64,000 bases of DNA from the NCBI RefSeq assembly GCF_000306945.1, contig NC_018518.1, positions 806,001 to 870,000 on the forward strand. The letters run 5' to 3'. Under the pieces are notes generated by a model that worked only from the letters and a program-made list of their open reading frames with translations, was not told the DNA's origin and ran no database searches. Positions within the stretch are counted from its first letter, which is position 1. Each line of letters begins with the position of its first letter. This document shows positions 1 to 11,893 of the stretch, piece by piece. The stretch is from Bordetella pertussis 18323. Lineage in GTDB: Bacteria; Pseudomonadota; Gammaproteobacteria; Burkholderiales; Burkholderiaceae_B. Made by a program: the position numbers and the translations under genes.

Positions 1-1
1 G

Positions 2-70
2 CACAGCGAGCTGTTGGCCGCCAACGGCCTGTACGCCTCGCTCTACAACATGCAGTTCCGCGAGGACTGA
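2..70 (+). CDS. ABC exporter ATPase, C-terminal end only (partial)
   Basis: Only the last 22 codons lie in the window, ending in TGA at 68-70. The tail reads HSELLAANGLYASLYNMQF, the typical ending (HxELLAxxGxYAxLYxxQF) of type I ABC exporters of the MsbA/multidrug type, in which membrane domain and ATPase are one polypeptide. Nothing can be said about its substrate. Its last 28 bp overlap the 3' end of the MFS gene on the opposite strand. Confidence 0.6.
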   Translation, partial: HSELLAANGLYASLYNMQFRED

Positions 71-1542
71 GGCCCGCGCCGGCGGGCCTGCGTCAGCAGC
101 GCCGCGCCTGCCAGCAGCGCCGCGGCGGTCGCTGCCACGACCGCGTACGCATGGTCGAACGCCTGGTAGGCCATCGGCAACACCTGTTGCGCCCATTGCG
201 GCGCCATGGTTTCGGCGGCGGCCAGCGCCTGGTCCAGGCTGTCGCGCAACTGCGCGGCGGCCGGCGCATCGGCCGGCAATACCAGCGTGCGGGTGTAGAC
301 CGTGGTCATGATGCTGCCAAACAGCGTCACGCCCAGCACGCTGCCCAGTTCGTATGCCACTTCCTCGATCGAGGCGGCCATGCTGGCGCGGTCGGCGGGC
401 GCGTGCAGCATGACAGCGGTCGAGGCGGCGGTCATGGCGCCGCCCAGGCCGGCGCCCAGCAGGGCCAGCACCGCCATCTGGCCGGCCAGCGGCCACTCGG
501 TGCCGACGACCATGCCGGCCGCCCCGACGCCGGCCAGGGCCAGCGCGGTACCCATGACGCGGCGCTCGCCCGCGCGGCCCAGCCACAGGCCGGCCAGCGG
601 TCCGGCCGCGGCCGCCGCCAGCGGCACGGGCAACAGCAGCAGCGCGGCCTGCAGCGGCGTCATGCCCTGCACCAGCTGCAGCCGCTGGCTGAGCACCAGC
701 TCCACGCCCACCAGCGTCAGCATGGCGATCAGGGCGACCGCGACGCCGCGGCTGAATCCGGCGTCGCGGAACATTCCCACGTCGATCATCGGCTCGGCCT
801 GGCCGCGCTGGCGGCGCGCGAACAGCGTCATCGCCACGGCGCCCACCGCTACCGCAAGCATGGCCACGCCATAGCCCGGTGCAGGCTTGCCCAGTTCCTT
901 CAGCCCGAACACCAGTCCCAGCAGCGCGGTCATGATCAGCACGGCCGCGCCCAGGTCCCAGGGACGATGGGCCGCCGGCTGCCCCGCCGGCACCAGCCGC
1001 CACGCCGGCCAGAGCAGGGCCAGCACCACGGGGACGTTGATCAGGAACACCGAGCCCCACCAGAAATACTCCAGCAGCACGCCGCCGACCACCGGCCCCA
1101 GGGCCGCCCCGCCGGAGGCGATGGCGGCCCATACGCCGATGGCCAGGGCGCGTTCGCGCGCGTCCGTGAACACATGGCGCAGGATCGCCAGGGTGGCGGG
1201 CATCATCAGCGCCGCGCCGATCGCCAGCAGGCCGCGCGCGACGATCAGCAGGGTGGCCGAGGGCGCATAGGCCACGCACAACGAGGCCGCGCCGAATGCC
1301 GCCAGCCCGCTGGTGAACGTGGCGCGCGGCCCCCAGCGGTCGCTCAGGGCGCCCATGGCCGGCAACAGGCCGGTGACCACCAGCGGATAGGCGTTGATGA
1401 TCCACAGCTTTTCCGCTGCCGAGGCATGCAGGTCGTGGGTCAGGCGGGGCAATGCCGCATACAGTACAGTCGTATCGACCGTGATCAGGAAGAGGGCGCT
1501 GGCGATGATGGCCAGCACCAGCCAACGGTTTTGAGGCCGCAT
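43..1542 (-). CDS. MFS drug efflux transporter, DHA2 (14-TM) family
   Basis: This 499-residue inner-membrane protein is a proton-driven drug exporter of the EmrB/QacA type. The first helix carries the family motif DTTVLYAALPRL, followed by LWIINAYPLVVTGLLPAMGALSDRWGPR (helix 2 and the loop 2-3 motif A). ALGPVVGGVLLEYFWWGSVFLINVP is motif C, typical of antiporters. Hydrophobic segments continue to about residue 490, consistent with 14 helices. The gene diverges from a TetR gene, with a palindrome inside its own promoter, so it is very likely repressed by that regulator and induced by its substrate. The substrate is not known. Its 3' end overlaps the neighbouring ABC exporter gene tail to tail. 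Confidence 0.88.
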   Translation of the reverse strand: MRPQNRWLVLAIIASALFLITVDTTVLYAALPRLTHDLHASAAEKLWIINAYPLVVTGLLPAMGALSDRWGPRATFTSGLAAFGAASLCVAYAPSATLLIVARGLLAIGAALMMPATLAILRHVFTDARERALAIGVWAAIASGGAALGPVVGGVLLEYFWWGSVFLINVPVVLALLWPAWRLVPAGQPAAHRPWDLGAAVLIMTALLGLVFGLKELGKPAPGYGVAMLAVAVGAVAMTLFARRQRGQAEPMIDVGMFRDAGFSRGVAVALIAMLTLVGVELVLSQRLQLVQGMTPLQAALLLLPVPLAAAAAGPLAGLWLGRAGERRVMGTALALAGVGAAGMVVGTEWPLAGQMAVLALLGAGLGGAMTAASTAVMLHAPADRASMAASIEEVAYELGSVLGVTLFGSIMTTVYTRTLVLPADAPAAAQLRDSLDQALAAAETMAPQWAQQVLPMAYQAFDHAYAVVAATAAALLAGAALLTQARRRGPQSSRNCML

Positions 1543-1585
1543 GATGGAATGCCTTGAAAAAAGTCACGCCGGAACGGGCGTGCCT

Positions 1586-1614
1586 ATAATATAAATCCAT
1601 ACGTATGTATTGAA
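1586..1614 (-). promoter_or_regulatory. Promoter of the MFS gene with TetR-type operator in the spacer
   Basis: On the minus strand TTCAAT (1609-1614) and TATTAT (1586-1591) are separated by exactly 17 bp. The perfect palindrome CATACGTATG (1598-1607) lies within the spacer, where a bound TetR dimer would block RNA polymerase. It is the only obvious palindrome in the 83-bp gap between the two divergent genes. Binding is inferred. Confidence 0.6.
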
Positions 1615-1625
1615 AAGAGGCCCGC

Positions 1626-2171
1626 ATGGGACGAAAACGCAGCATTGACCGCGACAAGGTGCTCGACGCGGCCGAAACCATCGTCGTGCGCGACGGCGCC
1701 AAGGGCCTGACCATCGACGCGGTCGCCAGGGAAATGGGGGTCACCAAGGGCGGCATCCAGTACTGCTACGGCAGCAAGGACGCCATGATCGAGGCGCTGT
1801 TCGAGCGTTGGGACAAGGCCTACGAAACACTGTTCCAGGCGGTGCTCGGCGAGGATGCCTCGCCGCGCGGGCGGGTGCGCGCCCACGCCGAGGCCACCCG
1901 TCGCGCCGACGCCACATCCAATGCCAAGGCGGCCAGCCTGCTTGCCGCGCTGATCCAGGCGCCCGAATTGCTGGGCAGCACCCGGTCCTGGTATCGCAGC
2001 CGGCTCGACGGCCTGGACGTCGATACCGAAGCGGGCCGGCGCGCGCGGCTGGCCGTGCTGGCCACGGAGGGCGCCTTCCTGCTGCGCTTTTTCGGCCTGA
2101 TGGAGATGGACGAGTCCGAATGGCAGGCGATTTTCCGCGACATCCGCGCCGTGCTGGTGGATGCGCCGTGA
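1626..2171 (+). CDS. TetR/AcrR family transcriptional regulator
   Basis: A 181-residue one-component repressor. The N-terminal helix-turn-helix spans about residues 10-55: DKVLDAAETIVVRDG, then TIDAVAREMGVTKGGIQYCYGSKDAMIEA, the classic TetR recognition helix with the G-x-x-Y-x-Y-F position occupied by GIQYCYGSK. The remainder is the ligand-binding domain, ending LMEMDESEWQAIFRDIRAVL. It diverges from the MFS pump and most likely represses it and itself through the palindrome at 1598-1607. Its stop codon overlaps a possible GTG start (2168) of the next gene, so the two may be translationally coupled. Confidence 0.9.
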   Translation: MGRKRSIDRDKVLDAAETIVVRDGAKGLTIDAVAREMGVTKGGIQYCYGSKDAMIEALFERWDKAYETLFQAVLGEDASPRGRVRAHAEATRRADATSNAKAASLLAALIQAPELLGSTRSWYRSRLDGLDVDTEAGRRARLAVLATEGAFLLRFFGLMEMDESEWQAIFRDIRAVLVDAP

Positions 2172-2269
2172 ACCGCCGTCCGGCAGGGGCCGCGAGGGGG
2201 AGCGATGCCATCGGCATTGCGCGCGCCGTGGCCGGCCCGGCCGCTCTGACCGCAACGCAGAGCCCGGCC

Positions 2270-3070
2270 ATGGCCGCCCGCACCGCTTATCTCGGCCCGG
2301 CCGGGTCGTGGACCCACCAGGCCTGCCTGGACCTGTACGGCGCCGACGGCCTGGTGCCGTTGTCGCGCGAAGCCTTGTTCGCCGCCTACGCGGACGGCAA
2401 GGTCGAGCGGGCCTGCGTGCCGGTCGCCACCTCGGTGGTCGGGCTCACGCCCTATATGGAAGACGTGCTGGCGCTGCCCCGCGTGGTCGTGGTGGCCGAG
2501 TACCCGAAGATGCTGGGCTACAGCCTGCTGGCGCGTCCCGGCACGCGGCGCGAGGACATCAAGGAAGTGCATGCCCATCCCGTTGCTTTCGAAGAGGTCC
2601 GGCCCTGGCTGGAGCGCGAGATGCCCGGCGCCCGGCGCGTGCCGGCCGCCAGCGGCGGGGCCGCGGCCCAGGCCGTGGCCGCCAGTGCCACGCAGGACAA
2701 GGCATCGTTCGGCCCCAGGGTCGGGGCATCCGTCTATCAGTTGGTCTCGCTGGCCGATGGCATCGAAGAGGGGCCCCACAACGTGACGCGCTGGTGGGTG
2801 CTGGGCCGCGACATGCCGGCGCCGACCGGCAAGGACAAGACCTCGCTGCTGGCCTGCATCCCGGATGCCCGGCTGGCGCCGCTGCTGGCCGATTTCGCGC
2901 AGGCCGGGGTGCCGATCCTGACCATCTACGAGCGCCCCGCCAGGAAGACGCTCGATGCCCATCGCTATGTGGTCGAAGTGGCCGGCCACGTCCGCGATGA
3001 CGCGCTGGCCGGCCTGCTGGCCCGGCAGGGCGAGCTGCGCGTGCTGGGTTCGTACCCGCGGCGCTATTGA
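2270..3070 (+). CDS. Prephenate dehydratase-like protein with ACT-like C-terminus
   Basis: This 266-residue protein begins ARTAYLGPAGSWTHQAC, matching the GPxGTFTxxA opening of prephenate dehydratase, and ends in an ACT-like segment (IYERPARKTLDAHRYVVEVAGHV, in place of the usual ESRP motif). Two conserved sites are altered. The VPxENSxxG segment reads VPVATSVVG, and TRF reads TRW in NVTRWWVLG. Activity in phenylalanine synthesis is therefore doubtful; a divergent or regulatory paralogue is possible. The ATG at 2270 was chosen because the domain starts there. A GTG at 2168, overlapping the tetR stop as GTGA, would add 34 low-complexity residues and is the main alternative. Confidence 0.7.
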   Translation: MAARTAYLGPAGSWTHQACLDLYGADGLVPLSREALFAAYADGKVERACVPVATSVVGLTPYMEDVLALPRVVVVAEYPKMLGYSLLARPGTRREDIKEVHAHPVAFEEVRPWLEREMPGARRVPAASGGAAAQAVAASATQDKASFGPRVGASVYQLVSLADGIEEGPHNVTRWWVLGRDMPAPTGKDKTSLLACIPDARLAPLLADFAQAGVPILTIYERPARKTLDAHRYVVEVAGHVRDDALAGLLARQGELRVLGSYPRRY

Positions 3071-3103
3071 AGAACCCGGCCGCTGCATGCCGGGCCCGAT
3101 GCG

Positions 3104-4567
3104 CTAGATCAGAATGATGTCGTACTGCTCTTGCGAATACTGGCTCTCGACTTCCAGCGAGATCTGCTTGCCGACGAAGTCGCCCAGCATCGCCAGGTGC
3201 TGGCTTTCCTCTTCCAGGAACAGGTCCACCACGCCCTGCGCGGCCAGGATGCGGAACTCGCGCGGATTGAACTGGCGCGCCTCGCGCAGGATCTCGCGCA
3301 GGATCTCGTAGCACACGGTGCGCGCGGTGCGCACATTGCCGCGCGATTGGCACATCGGGCACGGCTCGCACAGCTGGTGCGCGAGCGAGTCGCGGGTACG
3401 CTTGCGCGTCATCTCGATCAGTCCCAGCTGGGTGAAGCCGTTGACCGTCATGCGCGTGCGGTCGCGCGAGAGCGCCTTTTTCAGTTCGGCCAGCACGGTT
3501 TCGCGGTGGTCCGGGTCTTCCATGTCGATGAAGTCCAGGATCACGATGCCGCCCAGGTTGCGCAGGCGCAATTGGCGCGCGATCGCCTGCGCGGCTTCCA
3601 GGTTGGTCTTGAAGATGGTGTCGTCGAAGTTGCGCCCGCCCACGAAGCCGCCGGTATTGACGTCCACCGTGGTCAATGCCTCGGTCTGGTCCACGATCAG
3701 GTAGCCGCCCGACTTGAGGTCGACCCGGCGCGACAGCGCGCGTGCGATTTCCTCGTCGACGTTGGCCGTGTCGAACAGCGGGCGCTCGCCGCTGTAGTGG
3801 CGGATGCGCTCGGCCACCGAAGGCGTATACACCCGCGCCCATTCCTGCAGGGCGCTGCTGGTGCTGCGCGAATCGACCAGGATGGTGCCGGTATGCGGGC
3901 CGACCATGTCGCGCAATACGCGCTGGCCGAGCGTGAGGTCCTGGTGCAGGGCCGTGGGGGCGGGCTGGCTGCGCGCGGCCGCTTGCACGCTGGCCCACAG
4001 CTTGCGCAGGTACTCGAGGTCGGCGGCGATTTCCTCGTCGGTGGCTCCTTCGGCCTGCGTGCGCACGATGAAGCCGCCTTTCTCCTCCGGCGGCATCAGC
4101 GCCTGCAGGCGCTCGCGCAACTGGGTGCGTTCGGACTCGGAATCGATCTTTTGCGAAATGCCGATGTGGGGATCGTGCGGCAGGTACACCAGCATGCGTC
4201 CGGCGATGCTGATCTGCGTGGACAGCCGCGCGCCCTTGGTGCCCAGCGGGTCCTTGATGACCTGCACCATCAGGGTCTGCCCCTCGAACAGCAGCTTCTC
4301 GATCGGCGTGGGCGTCTGGCCCTGGCTGCGTTCGCTGCGGTTCTCCCGCAGGTCGGCGATATGGATGAAGGCGGCGCGCTCCAGGCCGATATCGATGAAG
4401 GCGCTCTGCATGCCCGGCAGCACGCGCACGACGCGGCCCAGATAGATATTGCCCACGTGGCCGCGCTGGACGCTGCGCTCTACATGTAGTTCCTGCACGG
4501 CGCCTTGCTCCACCAGGGCGACGCGGGTCTCAAACGGGGTAACGTTGATCAGGATGTCTTCCGTCAT
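3104..4567 (-). CDS. rng: Ribonuclease G
   Basis: A 487-residue endoribonuclease that matures the 5' end of 16S rRNA and decays some mRNAs. An S1-like RNA-binding domain lies at about residues 38-120 (GNIYLGRVVRVLPGMQSAFIDIG). The catalytic magnesium site has D302 in VDVNTGGFVGGRNFDD and D345 in IVILDFIDMEDP. C400 and C403 in LCEPCPMC form the zinc link that joins subunits in the RNase E/G family. The short length without a long C-terminal tail indicates RNase G and not RNase E. In many proteobacteria rng follows maf directly. Here maf lies 10 kb away, with IS481 and the rRNA operon between. IS481 copy 1 ends 48 bp upstream in the same orientation and may supply read-through transcription. 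Confidence 0.95.
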   Translation of the reverse strand: MTEDILINVTPFETRVALVEQGAVQELHVERSVQRGHVGNIYLGRVVRVLPGMQSAFIDIGLERAAFIHIADLRENRSERSQGQTPTPIEKLLFEGQTLMVQVIKDPLGTKGARLSTQISIAGRMLVYLPHDPHIGISQKIDSESERTQLRERLQALMPPEEKGGFIVRTQAEGATDEEIAADLEYLRKLWASVQAAARSQPAPTALHQDLTLGQRVLRDMVGPHTGTILVDSRSTSSALQEWARVYTPSVAERIRHYSGERPLFDTANVDEEIARALSRRVDLKSGGYLIVDQTEALTTVDVNTGGFVGGRNFDDTIFKTNLEAAQAIARQLRLRNLGGIVILDFIDMEDPDHRETVLAELKKALSRDRTRMTVNGFTQLGLIEMTRKRTRDSLAHQLCEPCPMCQSRGNVRTARTVCYEILREILREARQFNPREFRILAAQGVVDLFLEEESQHLAMLGDFVGKQISLEVESQYSQEQYDIILI

Positions 4568-4610
4568 TGTGGGCAGGTCAGCTTATAGATAGAAGGATGC
4601 GAGGGATTGG

Positions 4611-5561
4611 CTAGTTGTGAACTGTCAATAGGTTGTATTCGTCCAGGTTGAGTCTGGAGATGGGTACAGCGCGCCCGATGCCTTGGTGGGGTCGATGCCA
4701 GTTGTAGTGGTGTAGCCAGGATTTCATGGCATCGGCTCGGTGTTGGGAGTTCTGGTAGGTGTGAGCGTAAGCCCACTCACGCAAGGCCGACTGGATGAAG
4801 CGTTCGGCCTTGCCATTGGTCTGTGGGCGGTAAGGTCGGGTAAAGCGGTGCTTGATGCCCAGCTCATGGCACAGCGCGGCGAAGGCGCGGCTGCGAAAGG
4901 CCGAGCCATTGTCGGTGAGCAAGCGCTGGATGGTCACGCCCAGGCGCTGGTAGTAGGCCACTGCGTCCTTGAGGAACTGGACGGCGCTGGGGAAGCGCTC
5001 GTCGGGGTGGATGTCGGTGAAGGCCACGCGGGCGTGGTCATCGATGGCCACGAAGACGAAGTCCCAGCCGGCCCCCTCAACGGTATCGCGTCGGTTGCCC
5101 GTGACCCGGTGGCCAGGGCGCTGGATACGTCCCAGCTTCTTGATGTCGATGTGCAGCAGATCGCCGGGGGCCTGATGCTCGTAGCGCACCACCGGCTCGG
5201 CCGGCTCCAGGTCGGCCAGGTGCGACAGACCGGCGCGGGCCAGGACGCGGCTGACGGTGCTGGCTGACACGCCCAGCGCCTGGGCGATGCGCGCTTGGGT
5301 CAGCCGCTTGCGGCGCAGCTCCACGATAGCCAGCGCCTTGGCCGGCGCAATCGCTCGGGGCGAGACCGTCGGGCGCGAGGACGCATCGGCCAAGCCCGCC
5401 TGGCCCTGAGCCAGGAAGCGGCCCAGCCATTTGCGCACAGTCGGCGCGGTGACCCCATAGGCGCGGGCCGCTTCAGGCACACAAACTTGATGGGCGATCA
5501 ATTGCTGGACCATTTCGAGTCGACGTAGGAAGGTCAATCGGGCATGCTTATGGGTGTTCAT
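4611..5561 (-). CDS. IS481 transposase (copy 1)
   Basis: A 316-residue DDE transposase. The N-terminal half holds two helix-turn-helix regions (about residues 25-55, VPEAARAYGVTAPTVRKWL, and 85-108, LTQARIAQALGVSASTVSRVL). An rve-type integrase core follows, with D139 (LLHIDIKK), D217 (LLTDNGSAF) and E253 (NGKAERFIQ); the D-35-E spacing is canonical. The last codons read ...TVHN then TAG. The AAC and TAG codons lie partly or wholly in the flanking target sequence, so the stop codon belongs to the CTAG site and not to the element. The frame is intact, so the copy may be active. Confidence 0.97.
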   Translation of the reverse strand: MNTHKHARLTFLRRLEMVQQLIAHQVCVPEAARAYGVTAPTVRKWLGRFLAQGQAGLADASSRPTVSPRAIAPAKALAIVELRRKRLTQARIAQALGVSASTVSRVLARAGLSHLADLEPAEPVVRYEHQAPGDLLHIDIKKLGRIQRPGHRVTGNRRDTVEGAGWDFVFVAIDDHARVAFTDIHPDERFPSAVQFLKDAVAYYQRLGVTIQRLLTDNGSAFRSRAFAALCHELGIKHRFTRPYRPQTNGKAERFIQSALREWAYAHTYQNSQHRADAMKSWLHHYNWHRPHQGIGRAVPISRLNLDEYNLLTVHN

Positions 5562-5658
5562 CCGGCCGGGCTCCTTGAGTGAACTGGGGGGTCGGCGATT
5601 TCCAGTTTCTCAAATCCGGTTCGGATGAACCATGCATACAACCTATTGAATCTTCACA
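4616..5658 (-). mobile_element. IS481 copy 1
   Basis: A complete 1,043-bp element. Its terminal inverted repeats begin TGTGAACTGTCAATAGG (transposase 3' side) and TGTGAAGATTCAATAGG (5' side) and match at 20 of the first 23 positions. The flanks are gCTAGt (4610-4615) and gCTAGg (5659-5664). The known 6-bp target duplication NCTAGN is therefore not perfect here, whereas copies 2 and 3 match exactly. It lies between rng and the rRNA leader and is oriented toward rng. Confidence 0.96.
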
Positions 5659-5664
5659 GCTAGG

Positions 5665-6364
5665 GTACAGGAACTCCGCAAGCAGCGGGTTTATAGTTGT
5701 GCTATAGTTCGCCCCCTTCGCAGTTCGGGTTGTCCCGGATGCGAAGCCGGAACCGCGAATCATGCGGTTTGCAGGATCTCCGCCCAGGTGCGGGAGCCGG
5801 CAAGCCAGGGCAGGAGGCGCGGGCAGCACCGGGGCAGGGCGGGCGGGATTATGCCGATGTGGCGGTTCCCGGGGTTCTGGCAGGTGTTGTTGCACGACGG
5901 TTAACGAATCGCTGCCTTCGGGTTGCAAATTCTGCAAAAGTCGTGTTATAGTTTCGGGCTTGGCAGTTGCCGAAACCTAAGGGTTAACCCTGATGCCGAT
6001 CGGCGCGGGTGCTGGGGTTTCGAGAAGTGCCAGGTGAGAGGCGCAGGCCTTGAGGAAGGGGGTGAGTCAGGTGCGGAGCAGGCGAGGCCGACTTGACAAG
6101 CTGAAAAAACTTCTTCATAATCTCGTTTCTCTGCTGCTGAAAACGCAGCGCCGGTCGGAAGGCCGGTTGGCAGGACCGCTCTTTAACAATTTAACAACCG
6201 ATAAGTGTGGGCACTTGGTGCGAGCGCACGGTGGTGGCTACGGTCGTCATCGAAAGCAAAGCATTATCAAGTGCTCACTGAATGAAGTAAGGTTTTTTAA
6301 ACCTCACTTCCTTTGAGCAAGCGATACGGATCCTGGTTTCGATCAGGGTCCACACACAGAGATT
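5665..6364 (+). promoter_or_regulatory. rRNA operon leader with promoter-like elements, boxA and 16S processing arm
   Basis: About 700 bp without a protein gene. Two promoter-like stretches share the word CTATAG/TTATAG followed by TT: one at 5702-5707, and one with TTGCAA (5923-5928), a 17-bp spacer and TTATAG (5946-5951). GCTCTTTAACAA at 6179-6190 is the boxA antitermination element. The 25-nt segment 6193-6217 pairs with 7916-7940 (two G-U pairs), forming the RNase III stem around 16S rRNA. IS481 copy 1 ends only about 40 bp before the first promoter-like box and may have replaced its upstream activating DNA. Confidence 0.7.
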
Positions 6365-7895
<1,531 letters not shown>

Positions 7896-7992
7896 AAGAG
7901 CTTGAGTGCTCGTGTCAAGTGTCCACGCTTATCGGTTGTTGTTATATAGCTGCTGGATCGGTGGCTGCTGATCCGAGAGAGAAAGGTTTCGC

Positions 7993-8069
7993 GGGTCTGT
8001 AGCTCAGTCGGTTAGAGCACCGTCTTGATAAGGCGGGGGTCGTTGGTTCGAATCCAACCAGACCCACCA
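7993..8069 (+). tRNA. tRNA-Ile (anticodon GAT)
   Basis: 77 nt with the acceptor stem GGGTCTG paired to CAGACCC, discriminator A and encoded CCA. The anticodon loop is CTTGATAAG with anticodon GAT, and the T-loop is GGTTCGAATCC. It lies in the 16S-23S spacer, the usual position in this family, and is excised from the rRNA precursor. Confidence 0.96.
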
Positions 8070-8089
8070 AGGTTTCCTGAGAGGGAAAT

Positions 8090-8165
8090 GGGGGTGTAGC
8101 TCAGCTGGGAGAGCGCCTGCTTTGCAAGCAGGATGTCATCGGTTCGATCCCGTTCACCTCCACCA
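8090..8165 (+). tRNA. tRNA-Ala (anticodon TGC)
   Basis: 76 nt. The acceptor GGGGGTG pairs with CACCTCC (one G-U pair), followed by A and an encoded CCA. The anticodon loop is CTTTGCAAG with anticodon TGC, and the T-arm contains GGTTCGATCC. It is the second tRNA of the 16S-23S spacer, 20 nt after tRNA-Ile. Confidence 0.96.
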
Positions 8166-8479
8166 AAGCCTGTCCAGAGGATGGGTGTGGGGCGAGACCA
8201 GAAGGCGAGAGAGCAACGCTTAGTGCTGCGAGTCAGTGTTAAGCGTTGGGTTTTGGCCCGACAGCTATATATGTTCTTTAACAATTTGGAAGAAGCACAA
8301 CGTAAAGTGTTCGTTTAGTAGTCGGCGCGAGTCGATGAAGACGGATACGGGTTGTGATTGCATGATTTTGTTCCAAGTCTCAAGAACTGGCTGGGCGCGC
8401 AAGCGTTTGGTCAGATGCTTTGAACTTATGAACGGCACAAGCGCGAATGAACAGCACCTATAAGACTTTAGTGTTATAG
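8166..8479 (+). promoter_or_regulatory. tRNA-Ala to 23S spacer: second boxA and 23S processing arm
   Basis: This spacer carries a second boxA-like GTTCTTTAACAA (8273-8284). The 17-nt arm 8283-8299 (ATTTGGAAGAAGCACA at its core) is perfectly complementary to 11481-11497 beyond the 3' end of 23S. The two would form the RNase III stem that releases pre-23S rRNA. No protein gene is seen. Confidence 0.8.
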
Positions 8480-11361
<2,882 letters not shown>

Positions 11362-11480
11362 ATAACTCTCAAGTCTTAATTATTACCGCTGGACAGTAAG
11401 CGCCAGCGCCGTTCATACCAACACAACATACACACGCAACCCGCGTCGCTGCCAGTCCCAACCGACTGCCAGGCGCACGC

Positions 11481-11497
11481 TGTGCTTCTTCCAAATT
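11481..11497 (+). promoter_or_regulatory. 3' arm of the 23S processing stem
   Basis: TGTGCTTCTTCCAAAT plus one further T is the exact reverse complement of 8283-8299. It lies in the 23S-5S spacer. The long-range helix is expected to be an RNase III substrate. Confidence 0.8.
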
Positions 11498-11534
11498 CAA
11501 GCCGTTGACCCTGCGTCAACCGCTTAGCCGGTTA

Positions 11535-11649
11535 CGCCTGACGACCATAGCAAGGTGGTCCCACTCCTTCCCATCCCGAACAGGACAGTGAAACGCCTTC
11601 GCGCCGATGATAGTGGATGTACATCTGTGAAAGTAGGTCATCGTCAGGC
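11535..11649 (+). rRNA. rrf: 5S ribosomal RNA
   Basis: About 115 nt. The termini GCCTGACGA and TCGTCAGGC pair. Internal landmarks are GGTGGTCCCAC, CCCGAAC, AGTGAAACGCC and GCGCCGATG. It is the last gene of the rRNA operon and is followed at once by the terminator. Confidence 0.95.
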
Positions 11650-11660
11650 TTTTATTGCTC

Positions 11661-11699
11661 AAAACCCCGCAGCCTCACGGCTCGCGGGGTTTTGTTTTT
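11661..11699 (+). terminator. rRNA operon terminator
   Basis: AAAACCCCGCAGCC pairs with GGCTCGCGGGGTTTT (one bulged base) around a TCAC loop, followed by GTTTTT. This strong intrinsic terminator lies 11 nt after 5S rRNA. Confidence 0.92.
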
Positions 11700-11790
11700 G
11701 GGGGTACGCCCAGGCGGCTGGCCCCGCAACGGGCACGACAGCCGCGGCCGGGGGGCCTGTCCCTGCGGGGGGAAGGATACCTGCGGCCCG

Positions 11791-11820
11791 GGTGCCTGTC
11801 CCCGCAGGGGGACAGGCACC
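11791..11820. repeat. GC-rich palindrome A (REP-like)
   Basis: GGTGCCTGTCCCC and GGGGACAGGCACC form a perfect 13-bp inverted repeat around GCAG. A degraded relative (GCCTGTCCCTGCGGGGGG) lies just before it at about 11755-11772. It shares the core TGTCCC/CCTGCGGGGAC with palindrome B. There is no T-tract, so it is not an ordinary terminator. Confidence 0.75.
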
Positions 11821-11853
11821 TGCAGACATCCCCATCTTCTGACGAACCGCCTG

Positions 11854-11893
11854 CAGCGTGTGTCAGTCCCCCTGCGGGGACAGACACACGCTG
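11854..11893. repeat. GC-rich palindrome B (REP-like)
   Basis: CAGCGTGTGTC-A-GTCCCC pairs with GGGGAC-A-GACACACGCTG around CTGC: 17 base pairs with one A-A mismatch. It has the same CCCC-CTGC-GGGG core as palindrome A but different outer arms, and is 33 bp away from it. Together they occupy the space between the rRNA terminator and the vag8 promoter region. Confidence 0.75.

Noticed and set aside
151..1557. A long plus-strand frame of 468 codons opposite the MFS gene
   Set aside because: It is the Gln/His/Arg-rich antisense shadow usual in GC-rich DNA; the minus-strand frame has clear transporter motifs.
3075..3094. CCCGGC/GCCGGG hairpin between the convergent prephenate-dehydratase-like gene and rng as a terminator
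   Set aside because: Only six base pairs and no T-run on either strand; too weak to call.
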